64,000 nucleotides of DNA from Forficula auricularia (GCA_024734495.1 JALMQS010000073.1:1754674-1818673); one strand, 5' to 3'; shown: positions 22,735 through 34,330, numbered from the stretch's first letter. Program-made: numbers and translations. The notes: generated from the sequence alone by a model not told the origin.

Positions 22735-23705
22735 TTTATTTATTTATTTTATTTATTTATATTTAAATGTTTTTTTCTTACATATATCTTACAATATTTA
22801 CAAATTTTAATACTAAAGTTATAATATTTCTCAATAGAAATGTTCAACTGTCCCTCTTAAGATATATCCTCACTTGGTTCTTAAATTAAATCAGACTTGA
22901 TGCATTTCCTACTTCAGCTGGTAAAGAATTAAATTCCTCAAGTCCTCTAAAATATAATGAATTTCTTGTGCCCTCTCTAATAAATATATCTTCTCTAATT
23001 CTCATCTCATGGTCATGGATCTCGTTGACCAATGTGAAATTCAGATAGGCTGGCAGCTGCCTATGATATAATTTATATACAAAACACATTGTCTGTAAAA
23101 ATAAGAATTGCTTCCCATTCATAAGTCCTAAACATTCTAGCATACTACTTATTGATGTATATCTGTCACATTTTAAAATAAATCTCAGGCATCTATTTTG
23201 TAAGAGCTGCAGCTTATCAATATTCTCCTGAGTACCAAAATATAATATTATAGGACAATAAGAGAAACTAGGACTAATAATAGTTATATACACCTTAATT
23301 CTAGTGTTCATATTCAAATTATTACTAGCTCTACCAAAGTATGCACTCATCTGTTTACATTCTTCAAGAGCTCACTATGATGACTCTTAAAGTTCAACTT
23401 CGAGTCAACCACTACTCCGAGGTATTTCAATGAATCTGCATATTCTAAATTTACACCATTCAGATAGATTGGACTTAACCCTTCTCCACCCACCCCCAAA
23501 TGCATTACTTAAGATTTCGTACAATTTATAAACACCTTATTCATATTTAGCCAGTCTTCCAACTTCCTAAGGGTTCCATTCATTTTCTGACAAGCTCCTC
23601 TCAACATCAAAATCTTCCCAGATATTAGTGTATCATGGGCAAACAGATTTATAAAAACATCATCATTAATACAGTTATGTTCACTCTAAAGGCTTTCTTG
23701 CAGAC
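22735..23705 (-). pseudogene. LINE reverse transcriptase, 3' half (Jockey/CR1-like), (AAAT)n tail
   Basis: On the minus strand the frame runs NDDVFINLFAHDTLISGK (RT active-site box, FAHDT for the usual YADDT), WLNMNKVFINCTKS, one stop, YLGVVVDSKLNF, then from 23350 a 154-codon open frame with SYCPIILYFGTQENIDKLQL, QNRCLRFIL and EEFNSLPAEVGNAS. One stop at 22886 precedes FKNQVRIYLKRDS. It ends in an (AAAT)n tail at about 22737-22762. 5' truncated at about 23705; the active-site His replacement and stops show it is dead. Confidence 0.88.
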
Positions 23706-24054
23706 ATAAATGCCAATTTTTTTCTCATAATGTTATAGTTTCACCCGTTTTTGAGGTATTTCGTAAAAACGAAGCAAAAAATACTTTTATCATGCACGAT
23801 TACATTACTTGACCATACCCCATGTATGGTAAGATAAAAGCTACATGTGTAATTTCGTTTTGATATTCACACTAGTTTTTGAGCTTAGTTAGAGGTTATC
23901 GCCTAAATGTCAAAAAAAAACTTTTATTTTTGACTGATGTTAAGATTTTTATTTGCTGCATGAGTCCCCTGAAGTTATTCAAACTGAACTTTCTTTTTAT
24001 GCAATGAAATGAGTATCTGTTTGAGAAAAAAGATCGAATTTTTTCTCAAAATCA
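23706..24054. other. AT-rich stretch, no gene recognised
   Basis: I see no motif, tail or open frame of note. Confidence 0.4.
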
Positions 24055-24230
24055 ACTTGCGATATTTAATCAATTTAAAACGAAAATGAATTTAGGTCAA
24101 ATCAAAGATTTTAATAGATGTTTATATTGCATGTAGGAGGGTTCTGCCCCCTTAAGAGTTGAACCCAATCACTAGTTTGCTTTCCTGTCAACTAGTCAGA
24201 CCACTGAGACAATAACCTACAAATATGGAA
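24055..24230 (-). repeat. tRNA-derived SINE, first family, copy D
   Basis: The reverse complement has GATTGGGTTCAACTCTTAAG (B-box region) followed by GGGGGCAGAACCCTCC and the A-rich tail. It is diverged. Confidence 0.55.
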
Positions 24231-25330
24231 CATATAACGAATTTTATTTTACACTACTCGTAGGTATTATTTTATTAAATAACATTTGCTTTAATAATCA
24301 AATTTGTCTCAATGAAGAGGGGGATGGATTACTGGAAACACTTCATGTCGAACATGAAAAAATCGACAAGGGTCTATTGAACAAACCTGTTGCCCCTTGA
24401 ACCCTCTATTTTCACCTTTTTTCATTCCCTAGTGATAGGAAAAAAGCTTTAGTTTGATTTATTTCTGCCCTGTGACCTCTTCTCCCTCTTATTTTTCCAT
24501 GAAGCCACAAGTGGCTTGCAAAGAAATTTCCTAAGAAACAAGGGATGAAGATTTAGATAAAAACGTTTCATTTTTTTTTCTTTCAAGAAGATTAAAAAGT
24601 CGTTAGCTCAAATAAATGGAAGTGAAGGGGGAGACACAAGAGATTAATCTTGGCAGGGGACCACAGCTATTTCTAGTAAGGTCCAAAGAAATCACTAGAC
24701 AGTTTCAAGACTAACCCGCTGAAAGATCTCAAATCATTGGAATGTAATCTATACGTCTATCGATTTAAACTTTCACGTGGGGAGAAATACAAAATAATTA
24801 ATACAGATACAAAGAGTCTCTAATAAAAAACGGTTGACATAGAAGTAGCATCTCTAGATCTTAAGGTCCATATCCACTTACTTAGTAAATCAGTGAGACC
24901 AAAAAAGATCGGTAAATAATAATGAAGTAAAAAGGGACCTTAATTAGCTTGAGTTATTCTTATATGACTATTTTGAATTTATTGTTTAAAATATTTATTT
25001 AATTTTTTAACTTGATTTTTATTTTTATATCTATATTAAAAAAATATATTTATAAAGATTCATCAGGCTTACTTACATAGATTAAATTCAGCTGGAATGG
25101 GGTCAAAGTGGTCCGCCACCAGGCGGCACGTTTTTTGGGATGGCATTTTTGGCATTAACCATTTTTCAAACACTATTAATAATAAGAAGAGTAAAATTAT
25201 CAACTACTCTGATAATTACCATTTTCAAAAAGCCTTTAGTTCTAGTAATGCTGGATGAAATAAAAAAACTAATTTTTAATGATAGTGATGGGATGCAGCC
25301 CCTATTGGCCTAGGAAGAAGAAGAAGAGTA
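24231..25330. other. Unassigned, no repeat or gene recognised
   Basis: Bases 24300-24800 have more balanced composition than the surroundings but no convincing frame. GAAGAAGAAGAAG at 25313-25326 resembles a LINE microsatellite tail. Confidence 0.4.
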
Positions 25331-26240
25331 CGGGGGAAAAGACCAACCACGGACTCGGAGTTCTCCTAAAAACTGGGGTTTTCTGAGCATTTTCCCATAT
25401 AAAAACCAAAATCCCCCGATACCTTACCTAATAATTACAAGACTAAAACTTTCCAAAATGCTTACTGTATAAATAAATTAACGATTGGTCATATCACCGA
25501 ATGCCTTTTGCAGGACAATGTACGATTTTTCACTCCATTCTGTAAATATAAGTCCCACATGTTTTGGATCATACTGTATAATATATTGTATCAAATGTGC
25601 TCAATAAAAAGACATAAAAGAAACGGACTCGGAGTTGGAAACTGCAGGTCTATATTGAGTTAATCTGCTAATAGAGGAGTGGGTGCTTGAAGTGTTATTA
25701 CTAAAGTCTCAACAGAAATTTTGTTTGATGTTAGATTTATAATTAATCCCTAGAGTAAAGAATTAAAAAAACTTTACAGGTGCGAGACGGGCTCGCATAC
25801 TCAGGGTTCGTAACTAATCCATAAATAATTAATAATTGATAATGATAAACAGATTCTTATTACTTGGTACGGCCGGGAAACCTTTACATGAATACATCAT
25901 ATTATTTATAATAATTTTATTTTTTATTTTTTTTTAACATTAAATTCGACCATCCCCGAAATAATCATGGTGGTAAATGAATAGATATACCTTGTAACTT
26001 TCATGTCTGTATCTTATTCATTTTACGAGCCACAAGGCTGTTGTACGGTAGTACCTACACCGGAGGGGAGAGATTAATTCATATTCATAGGTCTGACAGA
26101 CTGACAGGCAGAAGACATTGTGACGACACAAATAGGATTCCAATTTACTTTTTAAACGAGATCCTAAAAAAAGGAAATATGCACGAAATGACCTCTTAGT
26201 AGATTTATTTACAAGATCAGACAGAACGGAAATGCTTTGC
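25331..26240. other. Unassigned AT-rich stretch
   Basis: A minus frame of 74 codons (26018-26242) is not recognised. No termini or RNA gene seen. Confidence 0.35.
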
Positions 26241-26530
26241 ATTTTATTTAGAGAAAGCGGCTCGCTTTGATTTTTGAAGGTCCTTCTGGACTGGGGGGTT
26301 TAACCCCATCCCGACGATGAGGCAACAAGGCAAAGGACATGCATGCATCAACAGTGTTGCCATTTAAACTATGCAATATGCGTGCACGTGTGAAATTGAA
26401 TGCATGCGGTGCATGTGTTGCTATGGCAACGGCCTGTGCACCCCTGGGGCTAAAAAGCCCCTGAATTAAAGATGAAACATGTGAGTCGCCACGATGGCCA
26501 TAGCCCAAAACAGCCATACATTTTTCTTAA
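26241..26530. other. GC-richer patch with RFX X-box
   Basis: This is locally rich in GC and CpG compared with its neighbours, with GCATGCATC and GTGCACGTG palindromes. A minus open frame of 89 codons (MAVLGYGHRGD...) overlaps it but matches no family I know. It contains the X-box at 26417-26430. It could be a regulatory island or an old repeat. Confidence 0.4.
26417..26430 (+). promoter_or_regulatory. Perfect X-box (RFX-binding consensus)
   Basis: GTTGCTATGGCAAC matches GTTRCY-NN-RGYAAC with both half-sites complete. RFX factors bind such sites in promoters of ciliary and neuronal genes. No adjacent gene start is visible, so function is inference. Confidence 0.45.
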
Positions 26531-27393
26531 TTATTTAAATTGTTTGAGTTAGCATGGCCAGTACTATATACCAGACATTAATATGCACATGAATTTTCAG
26601 TTTTATCGTGTTAACGTAGACGAGCACTTTGATCCTGTATCGGGCTTCATTAATAACTATTTAAATATTGATAATGATAGCTATGTTTTAATTAAAATGA
26701 AATCAAATCAAACATTCAAACAAAAATTGTATAAAACCAAAATGCATTATAAATTAAAAATGAAATACGTTTATTAATAATATACAATCAGATATTGGTA
26801 AATAAACAACCGAAAATATGTTCAGGGAACTTTGTGAATATTAAAATATCTTTTTAAAAAATTTTTATGCAAAATTAAACTTGGAATTATAAAATAAAAA
26901 ACAAATTAAATCAACATTTATTAAATGTAAAATAATAAAAATATTATTTAGCAGGGTTGAGCTGAAATATTTATTAATCAAATTATATGAAAATAGAGAT
27001 GGAAAACAACTCGCCCAATTGGGAGAGGCAGGGAAATTTCAAATGGAAAATCGGCCCATTCATATATCGACGAGTCCGATCAACATATACGAACGAGATG
27101 CTGATTGGTATCCAGGACCAAGTGATGGGATAGATATTTGTCTGCAATTAGGTCTCTCCTATGTGGATAAATAACTCTTTTGAAGGAGGAATTATTCTTA
27201 CTAGGCAAATCTGTATTCAAATATAATTAATAAATAATAATAACGAAACTTGAAGTGAAAGGCCAAATGATAGAAATTAGTCATCGAACACAAAAATTCT
27301 GCGTACACGAAATTTGATGTAACGACACATTTAGAAAAAACAATATTGAAAAAATGGTAATTATTCTTATTAATCTAATTAATGTGCGGCCCT
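26531..27393. other. AT-rich stretch, no gene recognised
   Basis: A 64-codon + frame at 26583-26777 (N/Y/K-rich) looks compositional. Confidence 0.35.
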
Positions 27394-27459
27394 TGGAAAT
27401 TGGAAAGTCGTCATGTCAATGCGACCCGCCGTGCAATTTGTATTGGCCAGGCCTGGTTT
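27394..27459 (+). mobile_element. hAT right terminus, relative of 14980-18065
   Basis: GCGGCCCTTGGAAATTGG...TTGGCCAGGCCTG matches the GGTTGGCCAGCCCTG terminus and is followed by GTTTAAAG, close to the TTTTAAAG target of the intact copy. Confidence 0.55.
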
Positions 27460-27849
27460 AAAGGGTCATCCAAGGAAGCTTGTAACCAGCTCCGTGGGCC
27501 CTTTAACACTACTTGAGCTTTTTTGTTGATGTCCCTGGCAAATTACAATCTCAGAAAAGCACAAGAGTGTTAAAGGAGTCAAGATGGGGAGGCTACAAGC
27601 TTTCTTCGTTGACCCTTGTAAAATCTGAAGAAGAGAAGATCTTCCTAAATGTCGATATTAAAGGAAATGGCAAACGTAAAGAAGCTAAACCAACAACCAA
27701 CGTTGTATAGTTTCTTTTTAATAAAAAACATAAATTTAAAAACTACTCGTAAAATCCGAATACGGAAAAATCGCGCTCTGAAAAGTATGAAACAAGAAAA
27801 TATTCTTGTCTGACTACAAGCTATTCAATATTTATCATCTAATAAGTAG

Positions 27850-28090
27850 ACAACTTATATATCTACTCTTATTAAACGAGCAAAAATTGTATATTTATTT
27901 GTATATATATTTGTTTGTATATTTGTATCTTGGTTATATTTTGAAAACGACTCTACCGATTTTGATGAAATTCACGTGTTAGGGGTTTTTGGGGTGACAA
28001 TTCAATCTGTCACGGTCTCATCTTCGACAAAATTGTTTTTGATGGGATTTTTCATATCAAATTAATTATTCTCAGGTAGACAAATCCCAT
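27850..28090 (+). mobile_element. Possible Helitron 5' region
   Basis: The run TATATCTACTCTTATTAAAC, a TTTGTATATTTGTTTG tract and GACTCTACCGATTTTGATGA resemble the 5' segments of many insect Helitrons. No canonical CTRR 3' end was found near the downstream hairpin, so this is tentative. Confidence 0.35.
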
Positions 28091-28658
28091 TCTTGGGGTT
28101 TTAAAAAAGGTTACTCTTTTCTTTTTGTACCCAGGCAGACAATGGGTTGCCTTAATTCATTGTTCTAAAAGGCCTTGAAGAAGCATTGGGAATGTGGATT
28201 TTAACATATTTTGTTCTCCATAAACGTTAGAAATATTAATAAACGTTTTATAATTGTTTTTATAAAGAACTTTATTTATTTAATAGAATAAAAAATAATC
28301 AAGAATTTATTTAAAAATATATTTTGCATAAGCAGGTCTCAATTTTCTGAAAAAACAACACATTTTGATAGGTTTTATTTATTAACAATTGGATGAATAA
28401 AAATGAATCATATGGTTGAATCAAAACAGGTGCAGGAGGTGGGGTGCAGTGGTGGGGGATCCGGGGGTAGGGCGAGGTTTCGGGGGTGGGGTCAAGCGGG
28501 GGGGGGGGGGGGTACAGTGGACGAATACTAGAATACTATATATATTTGTATTTTTTTTTAATTCGAAAACGACTCTCAAATAAAAATCGACCTTTTTATC
28601 CGAATTTTAAATTAAAAATAATATTAAAATAAAGCTTTTAACTGAAGGAAGAAGTTAC

Positions 28659-28675
28659 CGAGCATCGCTCGGTGC
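28659..28675. repeat. Perfect 7-bp hairpin
   Basis: ACCGAGC-ATC-GCTCGGT is a GC-rich hairpin in AT-rich DNA, like those close to Helitron 3' ends, but not followed by a CTRR terminus. Confidence 0.5.
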
Positions 28676-28690
28676 CTCCAGGTACTTTAT

Positions 28691-28891
28691 TTTAATTTAA
28701 TACATAGACATAGTGATGTTCAGAGGATAGACGTGGTTGTATGTCAGCAGCTTATCCTAAGGGTTGTTTACACAACAATACATTTTATAGTATTACAATA
28801 CATTATAACAGTAGTAAGGGATTCTTAGGGCAAGGTGGCGTATGACTACGGCTATCCTCTGAACATCACTATGTCTATGTATTAAATTAAA
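28691..28891. mobile_element. MITE with perfect inverted repeats
   Basis: 28689-28730 and 28852-28893 are perfect 42-bp inverted repeats (core CATAGACATAGTGATGTTC). TA at each side of the CATAGACATAG ends would suit a Tc1/mariner-type mobiliser. Perfect arms imply recent activity or gene conversion. Confidence 0.8.
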
Positions 28892-29953
28892 ATATATATC
28901 GTCGCCTTAGAGAGTAAGCCTGCTAACTCACAATAGGGAAATTTTACAAGGCAGAGAAAAAACAAACAAAATTTAATATTGTTGTTATGGAAAAAACTAT
29001 TTTTCACATTTTTTTTTTCTACAACTTACGATCGTAATTTTAAATAGCAGTTTTACTTGGATGATGCTGCATCTCTTTTTCTTTCGAACGGTAGATATTA
29101 ATATGTCATATATGATAAAAAGTGGAGTTAACTGATTTACACTCTAAGCCGACGATATGTAAGTTTTCTACTTATTAGATGATAAATATTGAATAGTTTA
29201 ATAAGTTGTTGTAGGGAAATAAGGACAATAGTTTCCCTACAACAACTTATTAATTTAATCGATGGACATAAACAATCAAAATAATTGAATAGTTTGTAGA
29301 TAAGAATGTCAGACAAAAATATTATCTTGTTTCATACTTTTCAGAGTGCGATTTTTCCATAGTCGGGTTTTAGTTTTTAAACTTATTTTTTTTTTTTAAT
29401 TATTTTGGTGTTTTATTTTCTAATTTTCATATAAAGTATATGTATTTTGGTGTAGGTTTGGAGAGAAAAAGTGTTTGCCTCACATTTTAGACGTGATTTT
29501 TTTTTTAAACAATTATCGAGTAGCAATCAACAGCTAGTAATATATTTATTTTTAAAATGTGCTAATTAATCCCTTTCATTTGATACCCAACACGGCACCT
29601 TTCAGAATTTTTTTTTAATTCATGACTTTATCATGTCCTCTAGAGCAGCGATTCTTAACAGGGGCCCGCGAAAATATTAGAATTTTTTAAGCATTTATAA
29701 CTTTACAAATAAAAAAAAATATTAATAAATGAATTTAACTTTTAAGGACCAATCATAGATTTTAGAGAAAATATTTTTACATTGCATATCAGAAAAAAAA
29801 AAAAAAATGGTCTTAAGGGTTTGGCTAACGGCCCGGCAAGCTTAGTTAGCGCTTGGGTTCGATTCCTGAGGGGACGAACCTCTCTGATATGCAATGTAAA
29901 AATATTTTCTCTAAAATCTATGATTAGTCCTTAAAAGTTAAATTCATTTATTA

Positions 29954-30588
29954 TAAGGTGACCAACTATACTCATTTACAGAGTTTTGTACTCTTTTTTC
30001 GCAAACCGTACTCTTTTCAAATCCTGTACTCTAAAAGTACTCATTTGTATAATTTTATACTCATTTGTATTTCTAAAACATTTTTTTAGATTATTTTATC
30101 TCAATTTTATTAATTAAATATTTAAAATTATTTTGACAGTGATTTGAATTGAAATTGAAATTGAAGCACGATGAGAAAATAGAACTTGACAAAAGATGGG
30201 TAGAAATCTTTCGGCATTTTAGAGTAGAACATATCCCACATGAAAATTTAAAAGTTTTAATAAAAATTTCCTTATGTTGTCCAGGCACTAATGCTGCTGT
30301 TGAAAGGGTATTTTCACTAGGGAATGATTATTGGAGCAGTGAGAAGTCGCAACTTTCTGTAAAAACATTATCTGCCGTCTTAACAGTCAAATTTAATATA
30401 CAAAATGAAAGTTGTTCGGATGTGGCTACATTATTAGACGAACATCCTCATTTAGCAAAAAAAAATCCACTCGGAAGAAAAATATGTTTTTAAAAGAAAA
30501 TAAAGTTTTTATCGTTTTTTTCTTTTTTTTCACCTATGAAATACTTGCAAAGTGCACTCTTTTTGAACAAAAAATAGTTGGTCACTTT
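29954..30588 (+). mobile_element. hAT element inside a SINE, 635 bp, with transposase C-terminus
   Basis: The termini AAGGTGACCAACTAT and (inverted) AAAGTGACCAACTAT are flanked by perfect 8-bp duplications ATTTATTA (29946-29953 and 30589-30596). The SINE copy at 17180 shows the unoccupied site with a single ATTTATTA. It encodes only the last part of a hAT transposase. Confidence 0.95.
30149..30493 (+). pseudogene. hAT transposase, C-terminal dimerisation domain
   Basis: A 114-codon frame contains CCPGTNAAVERVFSLGNDYW followed by S-E-K-S-Q-L-S-V-K-T-L-S-A-V-L-T-V-K-F-N. This is the signature of the hAT C-terminal dimerisation domain (usual P-x-T-xx-A/S-x-E-R-x-F-S). The BED zinc finger and catalytic domain are absent because the element is internally deleted. 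The frame is still open, so deletion or insertion was recent relative to decay. No host role is implied. Confidence 0.92.
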
Positions 30589-31197
30589 ATTTATTAATAT
30601 TATAGGTCTGGGTTGATTTTTGAAATAATTTCCATCTTTTTTCAAAAAAAGACACTCAAAAAGATACTTAAATCTTTGCTTTCACTGTAAAAAAAAATAT
30701 GTTACTACTTTTTATAAGTGATACATAAATAGTCGTAAATGACAGATGAATTTAATGACATCTCAATAATCTTAAACATGGTTAAACTAAATGAAAACGT
30801 TGAGCTCATAGGTAAATTTGACCCAAACAGACAGACAAAATTACAAGCTAAATAAAACCGTGTAAATATTTTTTAGAAGTCTAGGTTTACAATTTTTATA
30901 TTATAGCAAAAATACTTTTATTTGGAAATATACCTATTTTTCAAGAAAGATATGTTATTACTGACAATCTGATAAAGCATTTTTTGTTCATTAAAAAAAC
31001 GTTAAAAAATATACATACTAATAAATGTTATGTTAAGTTCTGCTTTTTGATTTACTTATGAATTATTGTTACATTTGAGAGTTTTTTTTTGTACGAATAA
31101 TTATGAGTATGTTACCTAATGGTGGGGGGGGGGGTACTGGCCGCAAAAATATTTTAGGTTGTTAAGGGGGGCGCGAATATTCCTTCAGGACTTTACT

Positions 31198-31625
31198 AAT
31201 TTTTATCGAGGAATCTAGCGGATAAATCCCTTTGAATTTTTGTACAAAGTTCCCCCAATAGTTAAAGAGAGAGTACCTAAAATTTCAACTGATTTTCATT
31301 TTTATTAAATATAATATTTCTATAATTCCATCACTATAAGTCGAAATATAGTAATATCCCATAAGGATATGTGTTTATTTATAAATTGATTATATACGGA
31401 AGGAGCGCTCAGAATTTCATGAAATTTTGCAAGGATTTTTTTTCATAAATATTTATCAATTTCCATAGTTTAAAAAAATTTGATTGTAATCGTTTAGGGG
31501 GTCAAATCCTTTAAACAACCCTCTTACAGATAAAATAGAAAATTTAAATAAATAATCTCATTACAAATTTATTTATATTATAGTAATTTAAATTTATATT
31601 TAAGTTATAATTTGAAAGTTTATAT
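31198..31625. other. AT-rich stretch, no gene recognised
   Basis: No frame, terminus or repeat identified. Confidence 0.4.
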
Positions 31626-32330
31626 TGGGAAAATAAGGACAAGTTTTTTATGTGTGACTTTTTTATTTATCCACCAACGTTTCGTCGACTTTGCCGACTT
31701 CTTCAGGGCTTCTATAATTATAAGAACATTCTTGATATAAATTTACAAATGTACAGTCAGAATCCAAAAACAAACATGTATCAATAGTTTACCTACCAAA
31801 TAGTCATGTCACACATTCGTTTAAATTTTCTTTTTACCTTCGTTACCATTGAAGGCCATCAGAATACAATTTTCAAAAGATATTTGGCACATTCACAAAA
31901 AACACAATTTTTTCTCTTTTTAATAACAACCTTATCAATACAGAACAGAACAATAATCACTTCTTACAAAAAAATAGAATAGAATATTTTTCTTTTTATC
32001 CCTATATACAAAAATCTCAACTTCGAATAAATTAAACTTATATATTAATAAAATATATGTCAACGACACCAGTCAAGTTATTATTAGATGAAGAAAAAAA
32101 AAAAATATCCATTAGAAATCTATTTTTATTTTCAACATCTAATTGCATTTATTTTTGAAATTTTTTTATTATTATTTATTTCTTAACTTTTTATTTTTAT
32201 CCTTATACCTGTCTAGCAAAAAACTATATATGCCACTTAAATTCTGGGTGTCTGTTCTAAAATTCACTGTATCATTTAACGAAATGTGAATCATTTCACT
32301 TATTGTTCTTTTAAAATACACTGGTTATAT
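31626..32330 (-). repeat. Penelope-like or related fragment
   Basis: Minus strand CTGAAGA-A-GTCG-loop-CGAC-GAAACGTTGG at about 31673-31706 is the best-preserved CTGANGA motif. The flank TTTGAAAGTTTATATTGGG also occurs near 3977. The rest (31720-32330) is AT-rich and unassigned. Confidence 0.5.
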
Positions 32331-33044
32331 TTAAGGTAGTTGTTTCGCGACAATACTAGCAAAAAGTTAATGCTAGAGTATATAGAACAGACAATAAGGA
32401 ATCATAGTTCATAAGCCCAAAACTTTTTGCTGTTTATGTACCAATTCTAGCCAATCCCGTGCTCGTTTGACAAATTTGGCACTATTGTAAGAGATTGAAT
32501 ATTTTTATATTAAAATGACAGATAAAATACATTTTAAATTTCTATAAAAATAATTTTGTTATTTTTTAACAAATGTAATCAACGCCTACGTTATACCTTA
32601 TGAAAATTATAATTTTGAAAAAATCTAGCGCATGCATTTTTCGCTGGTTAAATAAATGAGCTGTTGCCAAATTGTTTTTAGTCTAAATTTTGTTTTATAC
32701 ATTTTTCATTATTTATTCCTTATTATCTCAGAAACTGTGTTGTAACTATGAATCATAATTCTCTTAAAATGTGTATTGGTTATTGGGTAATGTTGGTTTA
32801 GTTTTTTATAAAAATGGTAAGAAGGGTTTTTTAATTATAATTAAATATGTTTGTAAATTTTCCGATATCCCGTATAGTGTAATGTTAAAGAGCCTAAAAA
32901 ACTCGATTTTTGAAATTTAATATCTCCGGAACTGTCATAAATTTCGTTTTGCCACCAATCGATGCAGAAGTATTTAAATAATAATCTGTATAAATTTCAA
33001 AAAAAAATCCTAAGAAAACGCATTTGGCGGAACAACTACCTTAA
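32331..33044 (+). mobile_element. TTAA-target MITE, long class, copy 1
   Basis: TTAAGGTAGTTGTTTCGCG at the left and CGGAACAACTACCTTAA at the right. It is 714 bp and nearly identical along its length to the inverted copy at 51695-52410. Termini resemble the short class at 103, 2991 and 44056. Non-coding. Confidence 0.9.
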
Positions 33045-33149
33045 CAGATAATTTTTATTTCCAATTGAAATATTTTAATATAAATCTAAAACCTAAATAT
33101 CTATTTTAACTATGATTTCCAAGTGTAATTTTCTGAAAGATTCAATTCC

Positions 33150-33305
33150 CTTCTGAAGGTGAGCGAGGTCGCCATCGCCATGCTCGGAAGTTGTCGGCAT
33201 CCCATACGTCACTGGGCGCATTCATTAGTGGTGTATATGGGAACGCTAATGAGGACCATTTGCTGCCGGATATTGGCAACGCAATTGCTTCCGCCCGCCT
33301 CTAGA
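33150..33305 (+). pseudogene. Possible LINE RNase H remnant
   Basis: One frame reads VYGNANEDHLLPDIGNAIAS, resembling the RNase H GxxGNExAD box. Upstream WAHS in another frame could be its first half. GC-richer than its surroundings. Tentative. Confidence 0.4.
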
Positions 33306-33606
33306 GCCTTGTCTCCTGCTGGTCATTTGTACCTTTCACAGTTCTCCTCGTATTCAGAAAAACCTTTCCCTCGCCCTCGCAAAAGCTGCCCTCACTTTCC
33401 ACATCATTAATGTAGGCAAAATGAAATCCATTTGAGTTGAAGATTCATTTCAATTCAGTTTGGCTATTTCAAAATATTTGCTTACTTCATGGACCAGGCA
33501 CGAACCCAAAATTTTTTCAGGGGGAAGGGAATTATTAAAAAAAAAAAAATTAAAGTAATGTAGGTGTTTAATATAAAAATTGGAATAAAAGTTTAGATAA
33601 ATAATT

Positions 33607-34330
33607 TTTTTTTTTATTTATTTTTCATTTTTTTACAATCAGTTACAAAATGTATCTATAAGTAAAATTGATAAAAGCATACAAACACACTCTCGTTCAT
33701 ACGGTTCATTCACGCAATTCATTTACACAACTCGTGATAGGGCAAGTCATTCATTGAAGACCTTCCTAATAGTATTTGTTTTCCCAATTATTTTGATGGT
33801 GGCGGTATTCTATGTCCAGGATGTGATTTTTCTTCAGTCTTCTTATCGTTTGACTGTTGTCGAGAAGATTGATGACTGATGGGTTTGTATGATTTTCCAA
33901 TTTGTTTACATGCTTTATGAATGCGCGGTGAATTTCTTTCCTGATCGAGGGAACAAGAAGGTCTTTGTGGATGGACTCATTTCTTATGTACCAAGGGGCG
34001 TTGGTTATGCCCCTAAGAATTTTAGATTGGACTCTTTGGATTTTGCTCAAATTCGATTCGCTGGCTGTACCCCATAATTGGCAAGCATATGACCAGATTG
34101 GCCTTAAGATTGTTTTATACAATAGAACTTTATTTTTTAATGACAATTGCGATTTTCTTCCAATTAACCAATACATATTTTTGTATTTAAGTTCTAATTG
34201 CTTACGTTTTGTATCAATATGATTTGTCCAATTGAGTCTGGAGTCTAAATGCAAGCCTAAATATTTTACCTTGTTGTTGTAAGGAATATTTTGGGAATTC
34301 AAGTAAACAGGTGGGCTAGATAAATAAAAT
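33607..34330 (-). pseudogene. Jockey-like LINE, 3' end
   Basis: The minus-strand open frame of 178 codons, extending upstream to about 34322 (SSPPVYLNSQN), contains VKYLGLHLDSRLNWTNHI, LYKTILRPIWSYACQLWG, IQRVQSKILRGITNAPWYIR and a C-terminal NNWENKYY. This is the Jockey-clade reverse-transcriptase thumb and C-terminal order (YLGxxLDxxLxW...I+P+W+YG+QLWG...Q+x+SK+LR). The stop at 33766 is natural, and about 150 bp of 3' UTR plus an A-rich tail follow. It is 5' truncated, typical of LINE insertion, and otherwise little damaged. Confidence 0.93.

Larger units (their letters stand above)
27735..29385. repeat. 1.6-kb inverted-repeat structure with inserted elements
   Basis: The outer arms match over more than 100 bases with gaps: GCTCTGAAAAGTATGAAACA (27776) against TGTTTCATACTTTTCAGAGT (29329), and ATTTATCATCTAATAAGTAG against its inverse near 29167-29186. 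The centre holds a tract reminiscent of Helitron 5' regions, a G-run, a hairpin and the MITE at 28691-28891. Confidence 0.65.
29812..30693 (+). repeat. tRNA-derived SINE, first family, copy C, interrupted
   Basis: The head GGTTTGGCTAACGGCCCGGC, B box GGTTCGATTCC and GGGGACGAACCTCTCTGATA run to 29953. The 3' part resumes at 30597 (ATATTATAGGTCTGGGTTG). The hAT at 29954-30588 sits between. Just upstream (29726-29790) an inverted copy of the SINE tail is present. Confidence 0.85.
29646..31197 (+). mobile_element. hAT-like element with nested SINE and hAT, right end lost
   Basis: It starts CAGCGATTCTTAACAGGGGC. Its right part (30730-31197) matches 1850-2320 up to GGCCGCAAAAATATTTTAGG, but the GGTTAAGAACCACTG terminus is missing. 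Confidence 0.6.

Noticed and set aside
26583..26777. 64-codon + frame
   Set aside because: Asn/Lys/Tyr-rich as expected from AT-rich DNA by chance.
28659..28690. Helitron 3' terminus
   Set aside because: The hairpin is present, but no CTRR end with a T host base follows at the expected distance on either strand.
33966..34222. Plus-strand frames of 62 and 85 codons
   Set aside because: Shadows of the Jockey-like reverse transcriptase on the minus strand.
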